In this document: piece by piece, positions 26,255 through 34,945 of the stretch
Position numbering within the stretch: position 1 is the first letter of the stretch
Layout: every line of letters starts with the position of its first letter
Origin: Thermoplasmata archaeon
GTDB lineage: Archaea > Thermoplasmatota > Thermoplasmata > Thermoplasmatales > Thermoplasmataceae
Reading direction: 5' to 3'
Length of the DNA: 64,000 nt
Assembly: GCA_021797355.1 (NCBI GenBank)
Contig: JAJZZX010000001.1
Coordinates: 326,523-390,522, forward strand
The notes under the pieces: model-generated
The model's input: the letters and a program-made list of their open reading frames with translations, nothing else
What the model was told of the DNA's origin: nothing
Database searches by the model: none
Position numbers and translations under genes: made by a program

Positions 26255-26947
26255 TCAATGAGGGCATAGTGGGACTTCGCCCTCGTACCTTAATTTGTAC
26301 CCGTCAAACCCGAATGACGGCATATGGACAATGACTCCAGAATCCAGGCATTTCATGAACTCTGAATGGAAGTCAGGATCCGTCTCCTTGTTTGGGAGAA
26401 AGCACCTCGCCCCAGTCCTGAGAACCAGAACTATAAGTTCTGCCCCATATCCAGAATCCACAAGATTCCTCAGGAGCTTCAGGTGTTCCACTCCCCTTGC
26501 AGTAGGGGCATCGGGAAACATCGCAACGTGATCCACCATGAGAGTGCAGCCTTTCACCTCTATATATGTCTGTCCAGACAGGAAATCAAGCCTGTGTTTC
26601 CCCACTCTTACTTCCTGCAAGGCATTTTCAGGAAGGAATTTTTTAGCTATGGAGCTATGAAACCTTGTATCCGTGAGCACCCATTCACCATCCTGGCTGG
26701 CCGCCGTAATGGAATAGTGAGTCTTATTTCCCTGGAATTCCCTGATCAGTACAGCATTTCCCCTGAAAATCAGTTCCTTGAGCCTCCCTGGATCATGAAG
26801 ATGGCACAGGATCTCGTCTCCCGGGGTGCTAACTTTTACAAGAAACCTGTTAATTCTTTCCACAACTCTAGCTTCAAACATTTTGCTTTGTAATTCCAGG
26901 ACCGTTGCCCCAATTTCTGGATCAGAGAATGGATCTTTGGGTTCCAA
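26255..26947 (-). CDS. sfsA: SfsA-family nucleic-acid-binding/nuclease-like protein
   Basis: Homologue of the sugar fermentation stimulation protein, with an OB-fold N-terminus and a nuclease-like C-terminus. ARVVERINRFLVKV, CHLHDPGRLKELIF and KHRLDFLSGQTYIEVKGCTL (about residue 125, nuclease-like E-V-K core) plus FPDAPTARGVEHLKLL are diagnostic. The TTG at 26947 lies ~28 nt from a tatttataat TATA-like box, supporting a leaderless TTG. An internal ATG at 26881 would match shorter family members. It is the first gene of a probable sfsA-(62 aa)-carA-carB transcript. Confidence 0.88.
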   Translation of the reverse strand: MEPKDPFSDPEIGATVLELQSKMFEARVVERINRFLVKVSTPGDEILCHLHDPGRLKELIFRGNAVLIREFQGNKTHYSITAASQDGEWVLTDTRFHSSIAKKFLPENALQEVRVGKHRLDFLSGQTYIEVKGCTLMVDHVAMFPDAPTARGVEHLKLLRNLVDSGYGAELIVLVLRTGARCFLPNKETDPDFHSEFMKCLDSGVIVHMPSFGFDGYKLRYEGEVPLCPH

Positions 26948-26970
26948 GCAGCCAGTAATACAGCCGAATC

Positions 26971-26980
26971 TATTTATAAT
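26971..26980 (-). promoter_or_regulatory. TATA-like promoter of the sfsA-carAB cluster
   Basis: attataaata on the minus strand is centred ~28 nt before the TTG start of sfsA. It is the only good TATA-like element before the cluster. Confidence 0.4.
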
Positions 26981-27069
26981 GATCCAGGGTTGCCATATAA
27001 AAACTTTGGGAATAACGCATCTGAAGAATGCGGCAAAGTCAAAGGTAAGAATGAAATTTGAAAGCCGGA

Positions 27070-28269
27070 TCAGTTGCGCTTGAGGATACCAATCCTTCTT
27101 CCAACCCTTTCAAATGCCTCTACTGCGAAATCAAGATCCTTCTTGCTGTGGACTGCAGATGGCATCAGCCTTATCCTGGCTGTCCCAGCGGGTACAGTTG
27201 GATAAACTATGGGAGACGCAAAAACGCGCTCTGAACTGTACAGTTCCTCACTGAGGTTTACGGTTAGCTTTTCGTCGCATATCATTACTGGAGTGATTGG
27301 TGTTTTGCTGTTTCCCAGATTGAATCCAGCTTCTGTAAGCCTTTTCTTAAGATACTGTGAATTTTCCCACAATTTCTTTAGCAGGCTATCATCCCTTTCC
27401 ATTATCTCTATGGACTTCAGCACGGCGGCAGCATCGCCAGGATTGAGGCCGCTGCTGAAGAGGAACGGCCTTGCCTTCCTCTTCAGAAACTCTATGAGGT
27501 ATTCCGGCCCAGCAACAAAGCCGCCCATTGATCCTATTGCTTTTGAAAACGTCCCCATCTCTATGTCAATTCGGTCTGCAACATTGAAATGGTCAGCAAT
27601 CCCCCTTCCGTGATCGCCAAGTACCCCCTCGCCGTGGGCATCATCCACATAGCTGATTGCGCCATATCTCTGGCTGAGTTCCACAATTTCAGGAACAGGG
27701 GCTATGTCACCATCCATGCTGAAAACGCCGTCAGTTATAATCAGTTTCTTCCCAGATGTTCCGGAGCCTGATAGGAGCGCCTTAAGATCAGACATATCCA
27801 TGTGCTTGTATACGGTTCTCTGCGCTGCGCTAAGCCTGACGCCATCAATGATGCTGGCGTGGTTCAGTTCTTCACTGAATACTGTGTCGCCCTTCCCAAC
27901 AAGTGCAGGTATGGTGCCCGTATTTGCAAGAAGCCCCCCCTGGTACACAATTGATGCCTCCATGTGCTTGAACCTGGCAACCTTTTCCTCCAGTTTCGCG
28001 TCGATCTCGTTTGTTCCAGCAATAGAACGCACGGCTCCTGCACCTACGCCATAATCTTCTATTGCCTGTATTGCAGCCTTTTTAACTTCTGGATGATTTG
28101 CCAGCCCGAGATAGTTGTTTGAACACATATTCAGATAGTCCCTTCCGTCGATCCGCACCCAGGCACCCTGTGGCCCCTGGAGAACCTTTATGGGCACAAA
28201 CCTGCCAGCCTCCTTCATAGCCTTAATTTCGCCATTAATCCAATCTAGTGATCCCATGATCGTCACCAT
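27070..28269 (-). CDS. PLP alpha-oxoamine synthase (glycine C-acetyltransferase/KBL type)
   Basis: Fold-type I PLP enzyme that joins an acyl-CoA with an amino acid or runs in reverse: 2-amino-3-ketobutyrate CoA ligase in threonine breakdown, or BioF-like. NMCSNNYLGLANHPEVK near residue 47, FSEELNHASIIDGVRLS near 130, SYVDDAHGEGVLGDHGRG near 205 and the PLP lysine in GTFSKAIGSMGGFVAG near 240 are clear. SPIVYPTVPAGTARIRLMPSA lies near the end. Length 399 matches KBL. ATGs at 28269 and 28257 are both possible. No threonine dehydrogenase or biotin genes lie nearby, so KBL is favoured only on sequence feel. Confidence 0.88.
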   Translation of the reverse strand: MVTIMGSLDWINGEIKAMKEAGRFVPIKVLQGPQGAWVRIDGRDYLNMCSNNYLGLANHPEVKKAAIQAIEDYGVGAGAVRSIAGTNEIDAKLEEKVARFKHMEASIVYQGGLLANTGTIPALVGKGDTVFSEELNHASIIDGVRLSAAQRTVYKHMDMSDLKALLSGSGTSGKKLIITDGVFSMDGDIAPVPEIVELSQRYGAISYVDDAHGEGVLGDHGRGIADHFNVADRIDIEMGTFSKAIGSMGGFVAGPEYLIEFLKRKARPFLFSSGLNPGDAAAVLKSIEIMERDDSLLKKLWENSQYLKKRLTEAGFNLGNSKTPITPVMICDEKLTVNLSEELYSSERVFASPIVYPTVPAGTARIRLMPSAVHSKKDLDFAVEAFERVGRRIGILKRN

Positions 28270-28350
28270 ATTATGGCTAGTAAAGTAATAAGCATGTGCA
28301 TATTCAGGTTCCGGGTAAAGTAGAAATAGTTGATTACTGTATTATATGCA

Positions 28351-28935
28351 ATGACAGATTTAATAGTTTCAGGGAATCTCAAGCTTAAGAATCTTGCCCA
28401 GGTAACATGGAGCTGGTACGACAAATCAACTGGCACTGTTCAGTGGACTTTCAGGAATCCTTCATCCAGGGTTCAGAGCATAATACTTTTCAGATCCGGA
28501 TATTACTTTGGAAACGCATACTGGCCTGTTTATCTGGCAAATTCAAACTTTAACGTGCACTGGTCTAATAACAGTCCGCTTATTAACGTCGGTTCACAAC
28601 AGAATTCGCCTCCCATCGGCGTTATAAATTTTTCAGGGAAGAGGATTGTGTGCTTCGTATTCACTCTGAATCCAAACCAGGACTGGTCCATGCTGGAAGG
28701 AGGCTTTCAGGGCACAGAGCCTGAGTCTGTAAAGGCGGTTCCCGTATCATATGAGGGGACATCTGAGTTTTGCATTGAGTACGACAAGAATCAAGTAAAC
28801 GACTGGGATTTACAGACAGGTACGGGGCTGAAGGGATACCTCCCAAATCCAAACACATTCATGACTGCCTATTATGCTTGCAGGGATGAGTACTACTCCA
28901 TCTTTGACGATGTCATCAAACCAGGTAAATGCTGA
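28351..28935 (+). CDS. Unrecognised beta-rich protein
   Basis: A 194-residue product from the ATG at 28351; a TTG at 28330 would add seven residues. I do not recognise a family. It is rich in aromatic residues, Asn, Gly and Ser with alternating hydrophobic strands (VTWSWYDKSTGTVQWTF, IILFRSGYYFG, RIVCFVFTLNPNQDW), suggesting an all-beta, perhaps carbohydrate-binding or surface fold. It has no signal peptide or membrane helix. Cysteines occur at SEFCIEY, YYACRDEYY and the last residue. It abuts the convergent glucoamylase gene. A real gene is likely from its length and composition; function unknown. Confidence 0.65.
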   Translation: MTDLIVSGNLKLKNLAQVTWSWYDKSTGTVQWTFRNPSSRVQSIILFRSGYYFGNAYWPVYLANSNFNVHWSNNSPLINVGSQQNSPPIGVINFSGKRIVCFVFTLNPNQDWSMLEGGFQGTEPESVKAVPVSYEGTSEFCIEYDKNQVNDWDLQTGTGLKGYLPNPNTFMTAYYACRDEYYSIFDDVIKPGKC

Positions 28936-31338
28936 TCATTGGGAAGTGCCGTCCACTATTTCTACCGAAAAATCACGGTTTTCCCAGTTGCCGGTATCCA
29001 ACCAGTAGAACGTGAACATTACCTTATCGCCTCCCTTAAGTTCTGATGTCTTGAGGTCTACATAGTACACCCCAATGCCGGTGTCAATTGTTTCGTTATC
29101 ACTAAACGAGGCCCAGTTGTCCACTGACCAGTGCACGGTTGCCCTGGCCAGGGTGTGTATTCTGAGAGTCCTTCCTGGCTCCAACCACGTGAACTTGTTG
29201 CTGAAGCTCCAAATTGAAAGGCTACTAGTAACTCCATGTTCCAGGTATCTACTTTTAGTAACTTCTGGCATATCGTATACCCTTCGATCGTGAAGCGATC
29301 GCCCAAGCTTGAGGTACTCTGCATGGGCCCACACGAGAGGCATCGCAGAACCTGACGGTTTGCCATTGAATAGCCCCCTCTCCGGTATGTCTCCGGCGTC
29401 CCATACCTGTTCAGGAATGAGTCCTCCAGAACTTGTCATGTTTTCCATCACGTTCAAGAGCCTCTGGGCTTCCTGGAATTTGCCACTTGCAAGCTCATAA
29501 TGAGCCCTTTCCCCCACAAGGAGCGGCCAACCCCTGCCTTTGCCCGTTCCGTTAAAAGGGGAACCGTCGTCATGTTCTCCATATCCGTCATAATTATAGC
29601 GGTGCCATACTGGCCCAGACTTAGTTTCAGACTTAAGTACAGCATCAATCACTTTCACGGTATTTACAATCCTCTCATCATGCGGAGACCTAAGGCCGAA
29701 CCTGACAAGTGCCAGAGCGTCAGTGCTGACTATCTCTTCAGCAGGCACATCGCTTTGCCCAAGCGGCCTGTTCTTTATGGGGACGTAACCCTTCAGGGCG
29801 GATGAGGCAAAGTGCATCCCCCTATCCGGCGGGGCTATGCGCACATAATAGCCATCCACTCCGGCCTTCCTGGCTGTGTCGGTGTTCTTCGCATATGTCC
29901 ACCGTTCCAGGTTTGAGTTGAAAGAATCAGCGGTTTCCCTTAGGAATCTGCCCAGTTCAGTTTCATCGTTCAGGTCAGCGAATTCAGCAGCCGCCAGTAG
30001 CGCTGCTATCTCCACTGCCAGTGTGAATGGCGAGTAGCCACCATCCTCTTCCCACCGGTCCTGCTGAGTGCATGGGCCGCTCCTGGCCATAAATCCCGCT
30101 GCCTTGCGAACCATTGGCCATGCATTGTGCATGTCTATCTTCTCAAGCTTCCAGAGCTTGTAAGCCAGCAGGATGGGAAAGGCGGTTTCATCAATCTGTA
30201 TGCCGTCCCAGTACCTTCGCCCGTCTAGCCACATATTCTGCTGCCAGTGGCCATCAGATTCCTGGGTAACAAGCAGAAACCTGAGTGCAGCAACCGCTCC
30301 ATTGAAATCCCCCACTGCAATCTGGGCTTCTGCGGCTTCAACCATGTCCCTGGGCCAGATAAGGTGGTAGCCCCCAATGTCGTTATCACCCTTGGAGTTG
30401 CCCCAAGGTATTGAAAGGCTGGCAATTAGTGCTCCTGGAAATTGGTCCTTTGCCTGGTGAGTCCTGATAACGGATATACTAATGTCATCGAGCCTGTTTC
30501 TCCATTTTCTTTCCTGCGATTTTTCGAGATAGGAATTATAGGAGTTCCAGCCCGATTCAAACTTCCTGAGTATGTCTCTGTAATCTTTCATCCTGCTGCT
30601 TCTTGCTTTTAGCGCCGCTTCCTCAGGTGTGCTCCCAAATGCAAGGTAAAAATTGAATTCTCCGGAATCCGGAACTTCAATTTCGGCTGTTATTGCAACA
30701 TTTCCATCCATGGCCCGGGGGAACTCCCATGTCATTTTGTGATTCCTGCTTATGTCCTGCCATCCGTCGGAAAATCCTGAGTAGCCACAGCTCATCCTGT
30801 TATGTGGGGCATCGATACAAGCAGCGAGATAAGTCGATTCCCGGGACGCATACATCATGGGGATTCCCTTGTATTCGCCTATCCATGCGCTATTTCCGCT
30901 TCCTGAATTTCCAATGTGTGGAGCAAGAAGAGAATAGATGTGCAGGCTGTCCTTGTACTTCCTAGATGGTTTGAACAAAACATGCTCCACTAGTACGTCT
31001 GCATCCGGGTCAGAAAAGATGATTTTCTCAATCCTGTATCTTTCCTCCCTGCACCTGTTTACTATGGCATAAGCAGGTATTCCTGGCTTCGTGGTTTCAA
31101 TGCTGTGGAAGGTATCCCTTCTCTCCTCAGAAAAGAATCCATCTCCAGCAACCAGAAACTGATGGTCTCTTGTGTTGGCAGTGTCAATGCGGGGATAATA
31201 GACTTCATTCACTATCCCATGGGAAATGGTGTACCATATCCTGCTGTGTGATGAAATGGCAGTGCCTACACCATCTTTTGCACTGGATGTCCACCTGGGC
31301 TCTATTCCAGGATATCCAAAAGCTGCAGACTCATACAT
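28936..31338 (-). CDS. GH15 glucoamylase / glucodextranase-like glycosidase
   Basis: Releases glucose from the non-reducing ends of alpha-glucans. The N-terminal beta-sandwich (about 1-270) has WTSSAKDGVGTAISSHSRIWYTISHGIVNEVYYPR. The (alpha/alpha)6 catalytic domain has IWPRDMVEAAEA near 330, the general acid in DRWEEDGGYSP near 425 and the general base in GLIPEQVWDAGD near 645. A C-terminal beta domain (about 700-800) resembles glucodextranase-type extensions, making it longer (800 aa) than compact archaeal glucoamylases (about 620-660). There is no signal peptide, so it is probably cytosolic and acts on storage glycogen or imported maltodextrin. Confidence 0.92.
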   Translation of the reverse strand: MYESAAFGYPGIEPRWTSSAKDGVGTAISSHSRIWYTISHGIVNEVYYPRIDTANTRDHQFLVAGDGFFSEERRDTFHSIETTKPGIPAYAIVNRCREERYRIEKIIFSDPDADVLVEHVLFKPSRKYKDSLHIYSLLAPHIGNSGSGNSAWIGEYKGIPMMYASRESTYLAACIDAPHNRMSCGYSGFSDGWQDISRNHKMTWEFPRAMDGNVAITAEIEVPDSGEFNFYLAFGSTPEEAALKARSSRMKDYRDILRKFESGWNSYNSYLEKSQERKWRNRLDDISISVIRTHQAKDQFPGALIASLSIPWGNSKGDNDIGGYHLIWPRDMVEAAEAQIAVGDFNGAVAALRFLLVTQESDGHWQQNMWLDGRRYWDGIQIDETAFPILLAYKLWKLEKIDMHNAWPMVRKAAGFMARSGPCTQQDRWEEDGGYSPFTLAVEIAALLAAAEFADLNDETELGRFLRETADSFNSNLERWTYAKNTDTARKAGVDGYYVRIAPPDRGMHFASSALKGYVPIKNRPLGQSDVPAEEIVSTDALALVRFGLRSPHDERIVNTVKVIDAVLKSETKSGPVWHRYNYDGYGEHDDGSPFNGTGKGRGWPLLVGERAHYELASGKFQEAQRLLNVMENMTSSGGLIPEQVWDAGDIPERGLFNGKPSGSAMPLVWAHAEYLKLGRSLHDRRVYDMPEVTKSRYLEHGVTSSLSIWSFSNKFTWLEPGRTLRIHTLARATVHWSVDNWASFSDNETIDTGIGVYYVDLKTSELKGGDKVMFTFYWLDTGNWENRDFSVEIVDGTSQ

Positions 31339-31375
31339 CTATATGCATGGAAACATGGGTTAAAAGAATTGGCAG

Positions 31376-31936
31376 TTATGACTGCCTGATATGGGTCTGA
31401 ATGGGATTCTCCATGGCGAAAACGGCCGGGCATCTCTTCTTGGCCTTCTCAATTTCGGATTCCAGACTTGCAGACGAATGCACAAGAAACTCCATCTTTC
31501 TTATTATTGGCATGCTCTCGCCCGTTACAACCGGCCCAAGATCATAGTAAAGAGTTCCTGTAAGGCTCAGATCATCCAGTTTGATGCCGTCCAAGGCGCA
31601 CTGCATTGCAAGTGTTGATGCAAAGCAAGACATAACCCCAAAGAGCAGATATGTCAGAGGAGTTGGCTGAATACCCTGCCCACCAAGTACGCTGGGTTCG
31701 TCGCAGCCAAGTACAAAAGCGCTCATTTCAGTGCTAATGGGGGCGCTGAACATCGGGCTTCTGTCAAGGCTGAATTTCCCCTCGATTGTTCTCTGGGAAG
31801 GAAGGCTATTGCCATTGAGCGATGCTTTTTTTCTGCTATCTTCCACAAGGTTCAATTCTATGTTGTTGATCCTCACGGGCAGGAATGAGAAAGGATTTAT
31901 TTCAAGGCATTGATCCCATCTCCGGCTCCGAGCCAT
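31376..31936 (-). CDS. OsmC-family peroxiredoxin-like protein
   Basis: A 186-residue OsmC/Ohr-superfamily protein. EPSVLGGQGIQPTPLTYLLFGVMSCFASTLAMQC near residues 85-120 has the family pattern with the peroxidatic cysteine (SCFAS), and the second cysteine is in KKRCPAVFAMENPI near 168. It likely reduces organic hydroperoxides or acts in sulfur metabolism. The N-terminus is hydrophilic and the precise start is uncertain; the ATG at 31936 is used. It lies 37 bp upstream (in its own direction) of the glucoamylase and may be co-transcribed with it. Confidence 0.85.
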   Translation of the reverse strand: MARSRRWDQCLEINPFSFLPVRINNIELNLVEDSRKKASLNGNSLPSQRTIEGKFSLDRSPMFSAPISTEMSAFVLGCDEPSVLGGQGIQPTPLTYLLFGVMSCFASTLAMQCALDGIKLDDLSLTGTLYYDLGPVVTGESMPIIRKMEFLVHSSASLESEIEKAKKRCPAVFAMENPIQTHIRQS

Positions 31937-32318
31937 GGATACCTGGATCGCGGTTTCTCCTGCTCCTTGATGCCGCGGTGCCCTCTTGCCGCGTTTCCCC
32001 TGCAGATTTTCCTGCTTTTCTTGGTTTCCCGGGTAAAATCAGGCAGGTGCTGGAATTCAACTCAAGCAGGAATTCCATTCCGCTGGCTAGCAACCTGTTT
32101 ATGCACTGATCCTTCATATTGGTGTTAACCCAGCAGGCATAAAAACCTTGGTACGGTGTATTGGGAAACTGGACCTAACTGCCAGTACACTATTGTCGAA
32201 TGAGAAGAGATGGGGATGAAAGCCAGAATCCATGCTAAATTGCGTTCCCTGAATACATGTCTATGGGCTAAATAAAAATATAAGTTGTCTGACATTATAC
32301 CCGATAAGCTGACAGATT
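31937..32318. other. Intergenic region between osmC-like and MFS genes
   Basis: About 380 bp between divergent genes. aataaaaatataag near 32270-32283 is a likely TATA box for the MFS gene (ATG 32319). An inverted repeat GGAATTC (32052-32058)/GAATTCC (32070-32076) is present. Several short frames overlap here but none has a recognisable product. Nothing else stands out. Confidence 0.5.
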
Positions 32319-33695
32319 ATGGGTACCCTGGAGATCACAGAGACGGGTAAAATATCAGGAATACGGTCTGGAAAATTTTCCTCCCAGGGACACGCGTGGT
32401 TCGTAAGCTACCTGCTGTCAAATGTTTCTGGCGGCTTGACGTCACCCCTTATCCCACTCTTTGTGGTTCTGTACCTTCACTACAGCGTTGTATATGTTGG
32501 GATAACATCATCACTTGCATCGGCTGCCAGTGTGCCTGCACTTATCTTCTGGGGCAACCTGTCAGATGCACTGAAGAGAAGGAAAGTCTTCATAGTAATT
32601 GGATTCACGGGGTCATTCCTATCACTGCTACTGATCCTAATAACCCATACCATAGGCATGTACATCGCCACCCTGGTTATTTTCCAGATTGTGGCAATGG
32701 CAAGCACACCTGTAGCTACTCTTCTCATTCTTGAGAGTACTGTTGAAAAGAAATGGCCCAATGTCATGGCGAGCTTCAACACCGTTTCCTACATAGGCCT
32801 GGTTGCGGGCCTGGCTGCCGGGACGGTAATACTGAATGTTTATGGAAGTGGCGGAACTGCGATCCTCCCGCTTCTTTATCTTATGTCAGCAATAGTATAC
32901 CTTGCTGCTGCATTAAGTGCAATATTTCTGTTGCCTGAGCCAAGAAAGAAACTGCCAAGAAACAGTGATGAGCTTTCGCGGGTTGCTTCGTTCAGGACAA
33001 TAGAGCGGATGCGATATTTTCCATCCAGCGTTATCCACCTCATCTCGCTCAAGAACGGCAGTGGCAAGAAACTGGCTACGCGAACAAAGATCTACATTCT
33101 CTACACATGTATACTTATGTTGGGATTTCAGATTTTCTTTGTGCCGTTCCCGGTTTTTGTTCTCAACAGGCTTGGCGGAACCGAGACAGAGGTTTTCATA
33201 ATGTATCTTATGAACAACGTAGCGTCCATGGTTGCTTTCAGGATCAGCGGAAAATCCGTTAACAGGGTGGGAATTACGAGAACTCTTTCCATGGCAATAT
33301 TTTCCAGAGTCGGGATACTGGCATTTTCCACATTGCTTGGCCTTTATCTTATGGCAATTTCCGCTAGCCTGTGGATTGGAATAGCATGCTATTCGGTCAT
33401 GGGTTTCTTCTGGAGCTTCATCAGCATTGGGTGGGTGACGTCCATTTCAAAACTGGCAATTCCTGAAAACAGAGGGAAAGCCATTGGCTACTACAATTCA
33501 TTCCTGGGCATAGGACAGATAGCCGGAGGCCTCATTTCAGGCTTTGTCTCCGAGGCCTTTGGATACCCAATTGATTTTTTGCTTGCCACAGTTGTGGTGC
33601 TGTCCGGAGGCCTAATGCTCCTGCGGTTCCAGAGGAAGATGGAAATCTATATCACTGGGCAGCAATCATCGAGGTCGGCTGCAACTGGAAACTAG
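32319..33695 (+). CDS. MFS transporter
   Basis: A 458-residue carrier with 12 predicted helices and a ~40-residue hydrophilic N-terminus. Loop 2-3 carries WGNLSDALKRRKVFIVIGF, and helix 11 holds GKAIGYYNSFLGIGQIAGGLISG. The central cytoplasmic loop (about 205-255) is long and basic. It probably effluxes or imports a small organic solute; the substrate is unknown. The ATG is used, with a TATA-like element ~40 nt upstream. Its end overlaps the sepF stop by 4 bp (convergent). Confidence 0.88.
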   Translation: MGTLEITETGKISGIRSGKFSSQGHAWFVSYLLSNVSGGLTSPLIPLFVVLYLHYSVVYVGITSSLASAASVPALIFWGNLSDALKRRKVFIVIGFTGSFLSLLLILITHTIGMYIATLVIFQIVAMASTPVATLLILESTVEKKWPNVMASFNTVSYIGLVAGLAAGTVILNVYGSGGTAILPLLYLMSAIVYLAAALSAIFLLPEPRKKLPRNSDELSRVASFRTIERMRYFPSSVIHLISLKNGSGKKLATRTKIYILYTCILMLGFQIFFVPFPVFVLNRLGGTETEVFIMYLMNNVASMVAFRISGKSVNRVGITRTLSMAIFSRVGILAFSTLLGLYLMAISASLWIGIACYSVMGFFWSFISIGWVTSISKLAIPENRGKAIGYYNSFLGIGQIAGGLISGFVSEAFGYPIDFLLATVVVLSGGLMLLRFQRKMEIYITGQQSSRSAATGN

Positions 33696-34063
33696 AAAGC
33701 GCGTATTCTTTGTCTGTCTATGCTTATGCCTGGCGGCGTAACAACGAAATACGCTCCGTTGGAACCCAGTCCTGCCACATCTCCATTCACGTCCCGCACG
33801 ATTCGCTTGAGTTCATCCTTGATCCTGGTCATAAGATATTCCTCACGGGATACAGGGGAACAGTCGAGAATTAAGATATTCCCCTCATAGATGAACGGGC
33901 TGATCTTTCTTACATCCTCAAACCTGGCAATTTCTGCAACCCTGACAATGCCTCTGCTTTCGTCTTTCATTTCCGGGAACTTGTAATCGTTCAGATCAAT
34001 GAATTTTCGGGTTCCCGGAGGATTACCGCTTTCAGGTGCAGATCTTTTCCTGAGGATTGCCAT
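33692..34063 (-). CDS. sepF: SepF-like cell-division protein (FtsZ anchor)
   Basis: A 123-residue protein whose C-terminal ~80 residues match the SepF/DUF552 core. IVRVAEIARFEDVRKISPFIYEGNILILDCSPVSREEY followed by IVRDVNGDVAGLGSNGAYFVVTPPGISIDRQ is diagnostic. In archaea with FtsZ, SepF links Z-rings to the membrane through an N-terminal amphipathic tail. Here the N-terminus is basic (MAILRKR), which could serve this. aaaattattag ~30 nt before the ATG is the probable promoter. FtsZ is not in the window. Confidence 0.88.
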   Translation of the reverse strand: MAILRKRSAPESGNPPGTRKFIDLNDYKFPEMKDESRGIVRVAEIARFEDVRKISPFIYEGNILILDCSPVSREEYLMTRIKDELKRIVRDVNGDVAGLGSNGAYFVVTPPGISIDRQRIRAF

Positions 34064-34173
34064 GGTAAGTAATCATCTATCCCGTTCTAATAATTTTCCT
34101 TATCCGCCAAATCAGAGACAATTTATGCACACTTATGGTTTCATGTAGCACGAGGAGAAAAGCATGGATGCAT

Positions 34174-34839
34174 TCAGCTATTTCCACTGACTCTTTTTAC
34201 AAAGACATAAAAGAGGTTAGAAAAGCCATCTCTCCACGTCTTCAGCTTTGGCTTTGTGATCCTGACTCCATATCTTATTGGGACCTCAATGAACTGACCT
34301 AGCCTGATAGCCTCAATCTTAATATCCTGCGAGAATGACATGCCGTTGCTTAGATTCCTCATCTTTCTGTAGATTTCCGACCTGAATATCCACATTCCGC
34401 TCTGTGAATCCTTGAGGCTTGTCTTAAAGAGAATCCCTATACTCTTAGTGAGTATGCTGTTGCCAACGAAGTGTAAGGTTGTATAATTCTTGGCCGTTCT
34501 CAGGGTTATTCTGTCACATGAAATGAAATCAACCTCATCATATTGTAGAAGCTCAATAAGCGGGCCGACTACATTCGTGGGATAGGTCCCGTCACCGTCC
34601 ATGCAGACCACTATATCGCCTGTGACATATTCCAGGCCGGTCTTGTAAGCTCGGCCATAACCTTTTCTTGGCTCATCAATTACCTTAGCCCCCTTATTTC
34701 TGGCTATTTCCCGTGTCCTGTCCGTGGAGTTTGTGTCAACAACTATTATTTCGACATTTCCGAGGCTGAGGAGGCCGTCAATGACTTCACCTATGGTACG
34801 CTCCTCGTTTATTGTCGGAATTACTGCGCTTATTTTCAA
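34174..34839 (-). CDS. GT2-family glycosyltransferase (dolichol-phosphate sugar synthase-like)
   Basis: A 221-residue soluble GT-A enzyme. ISAVIPTINEERTIGEVIDG at the N-terminus, IIVVDTNSTDRTREIARNKGA near 33, and the DXD-like VVCMDGDGTYP near 78 mark the nucleotide-sugar site. PRKGYGRAYKTGLEYVTGD is typical of dolichyl-phosphate mannose/glucose synthases. There is no C-terminal membrane domain. It likely charges a polyprenyl phosphate with a hexose for surface glycans. cttaaatata lies ~45 nt upstream. It is single, downstream of the rad50 operon. Confidence 0.9.
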   Translation of the reverse strand: MKISAVIPTINEERTIGEVIDGLLSLGNVEIIVVDTNSTDRTREIARNKGAKVIDEPRKGYGRAYKTGLEYVTGDIVVCMDGDGTYPTNVVGPLIELLQYDEVDFISCDRITLRTAKNYTTLHFVGNSILTKSIGILFKTSLKDSQSGMWIFRSEIYRKMRNLSNGMSFSQDIKIEAIRLGQFIEVPIRYGVRITKPKLKTWRDGFSNLFYVFVKRVSGNS

Positions 34840-34945
34840 TACAGTTTCACCTAAGGGTCCAGCTAGACCAAATTAACAGGGAATATATTTAAGTATTTCC
34901 AGGGCCATTTACGACGTTCACACATCATTCTGAATAGCTTTCAGA

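Noticed and set aside
32052-32076. GGAATTC/GAATTCC inverted repeat upstream of the MFS gene
   Set aside because: Short arms around a restriction-site-like palindrome, too far from the promoter to interpret.
31902-32117. 71-codon minus-strand frame upstream of the OsmC gene
   Set aside because: Overlaps the OsmC start, is rich in Arg/Gly/Pro/Ser as in random high-GC sequence, and has no family.
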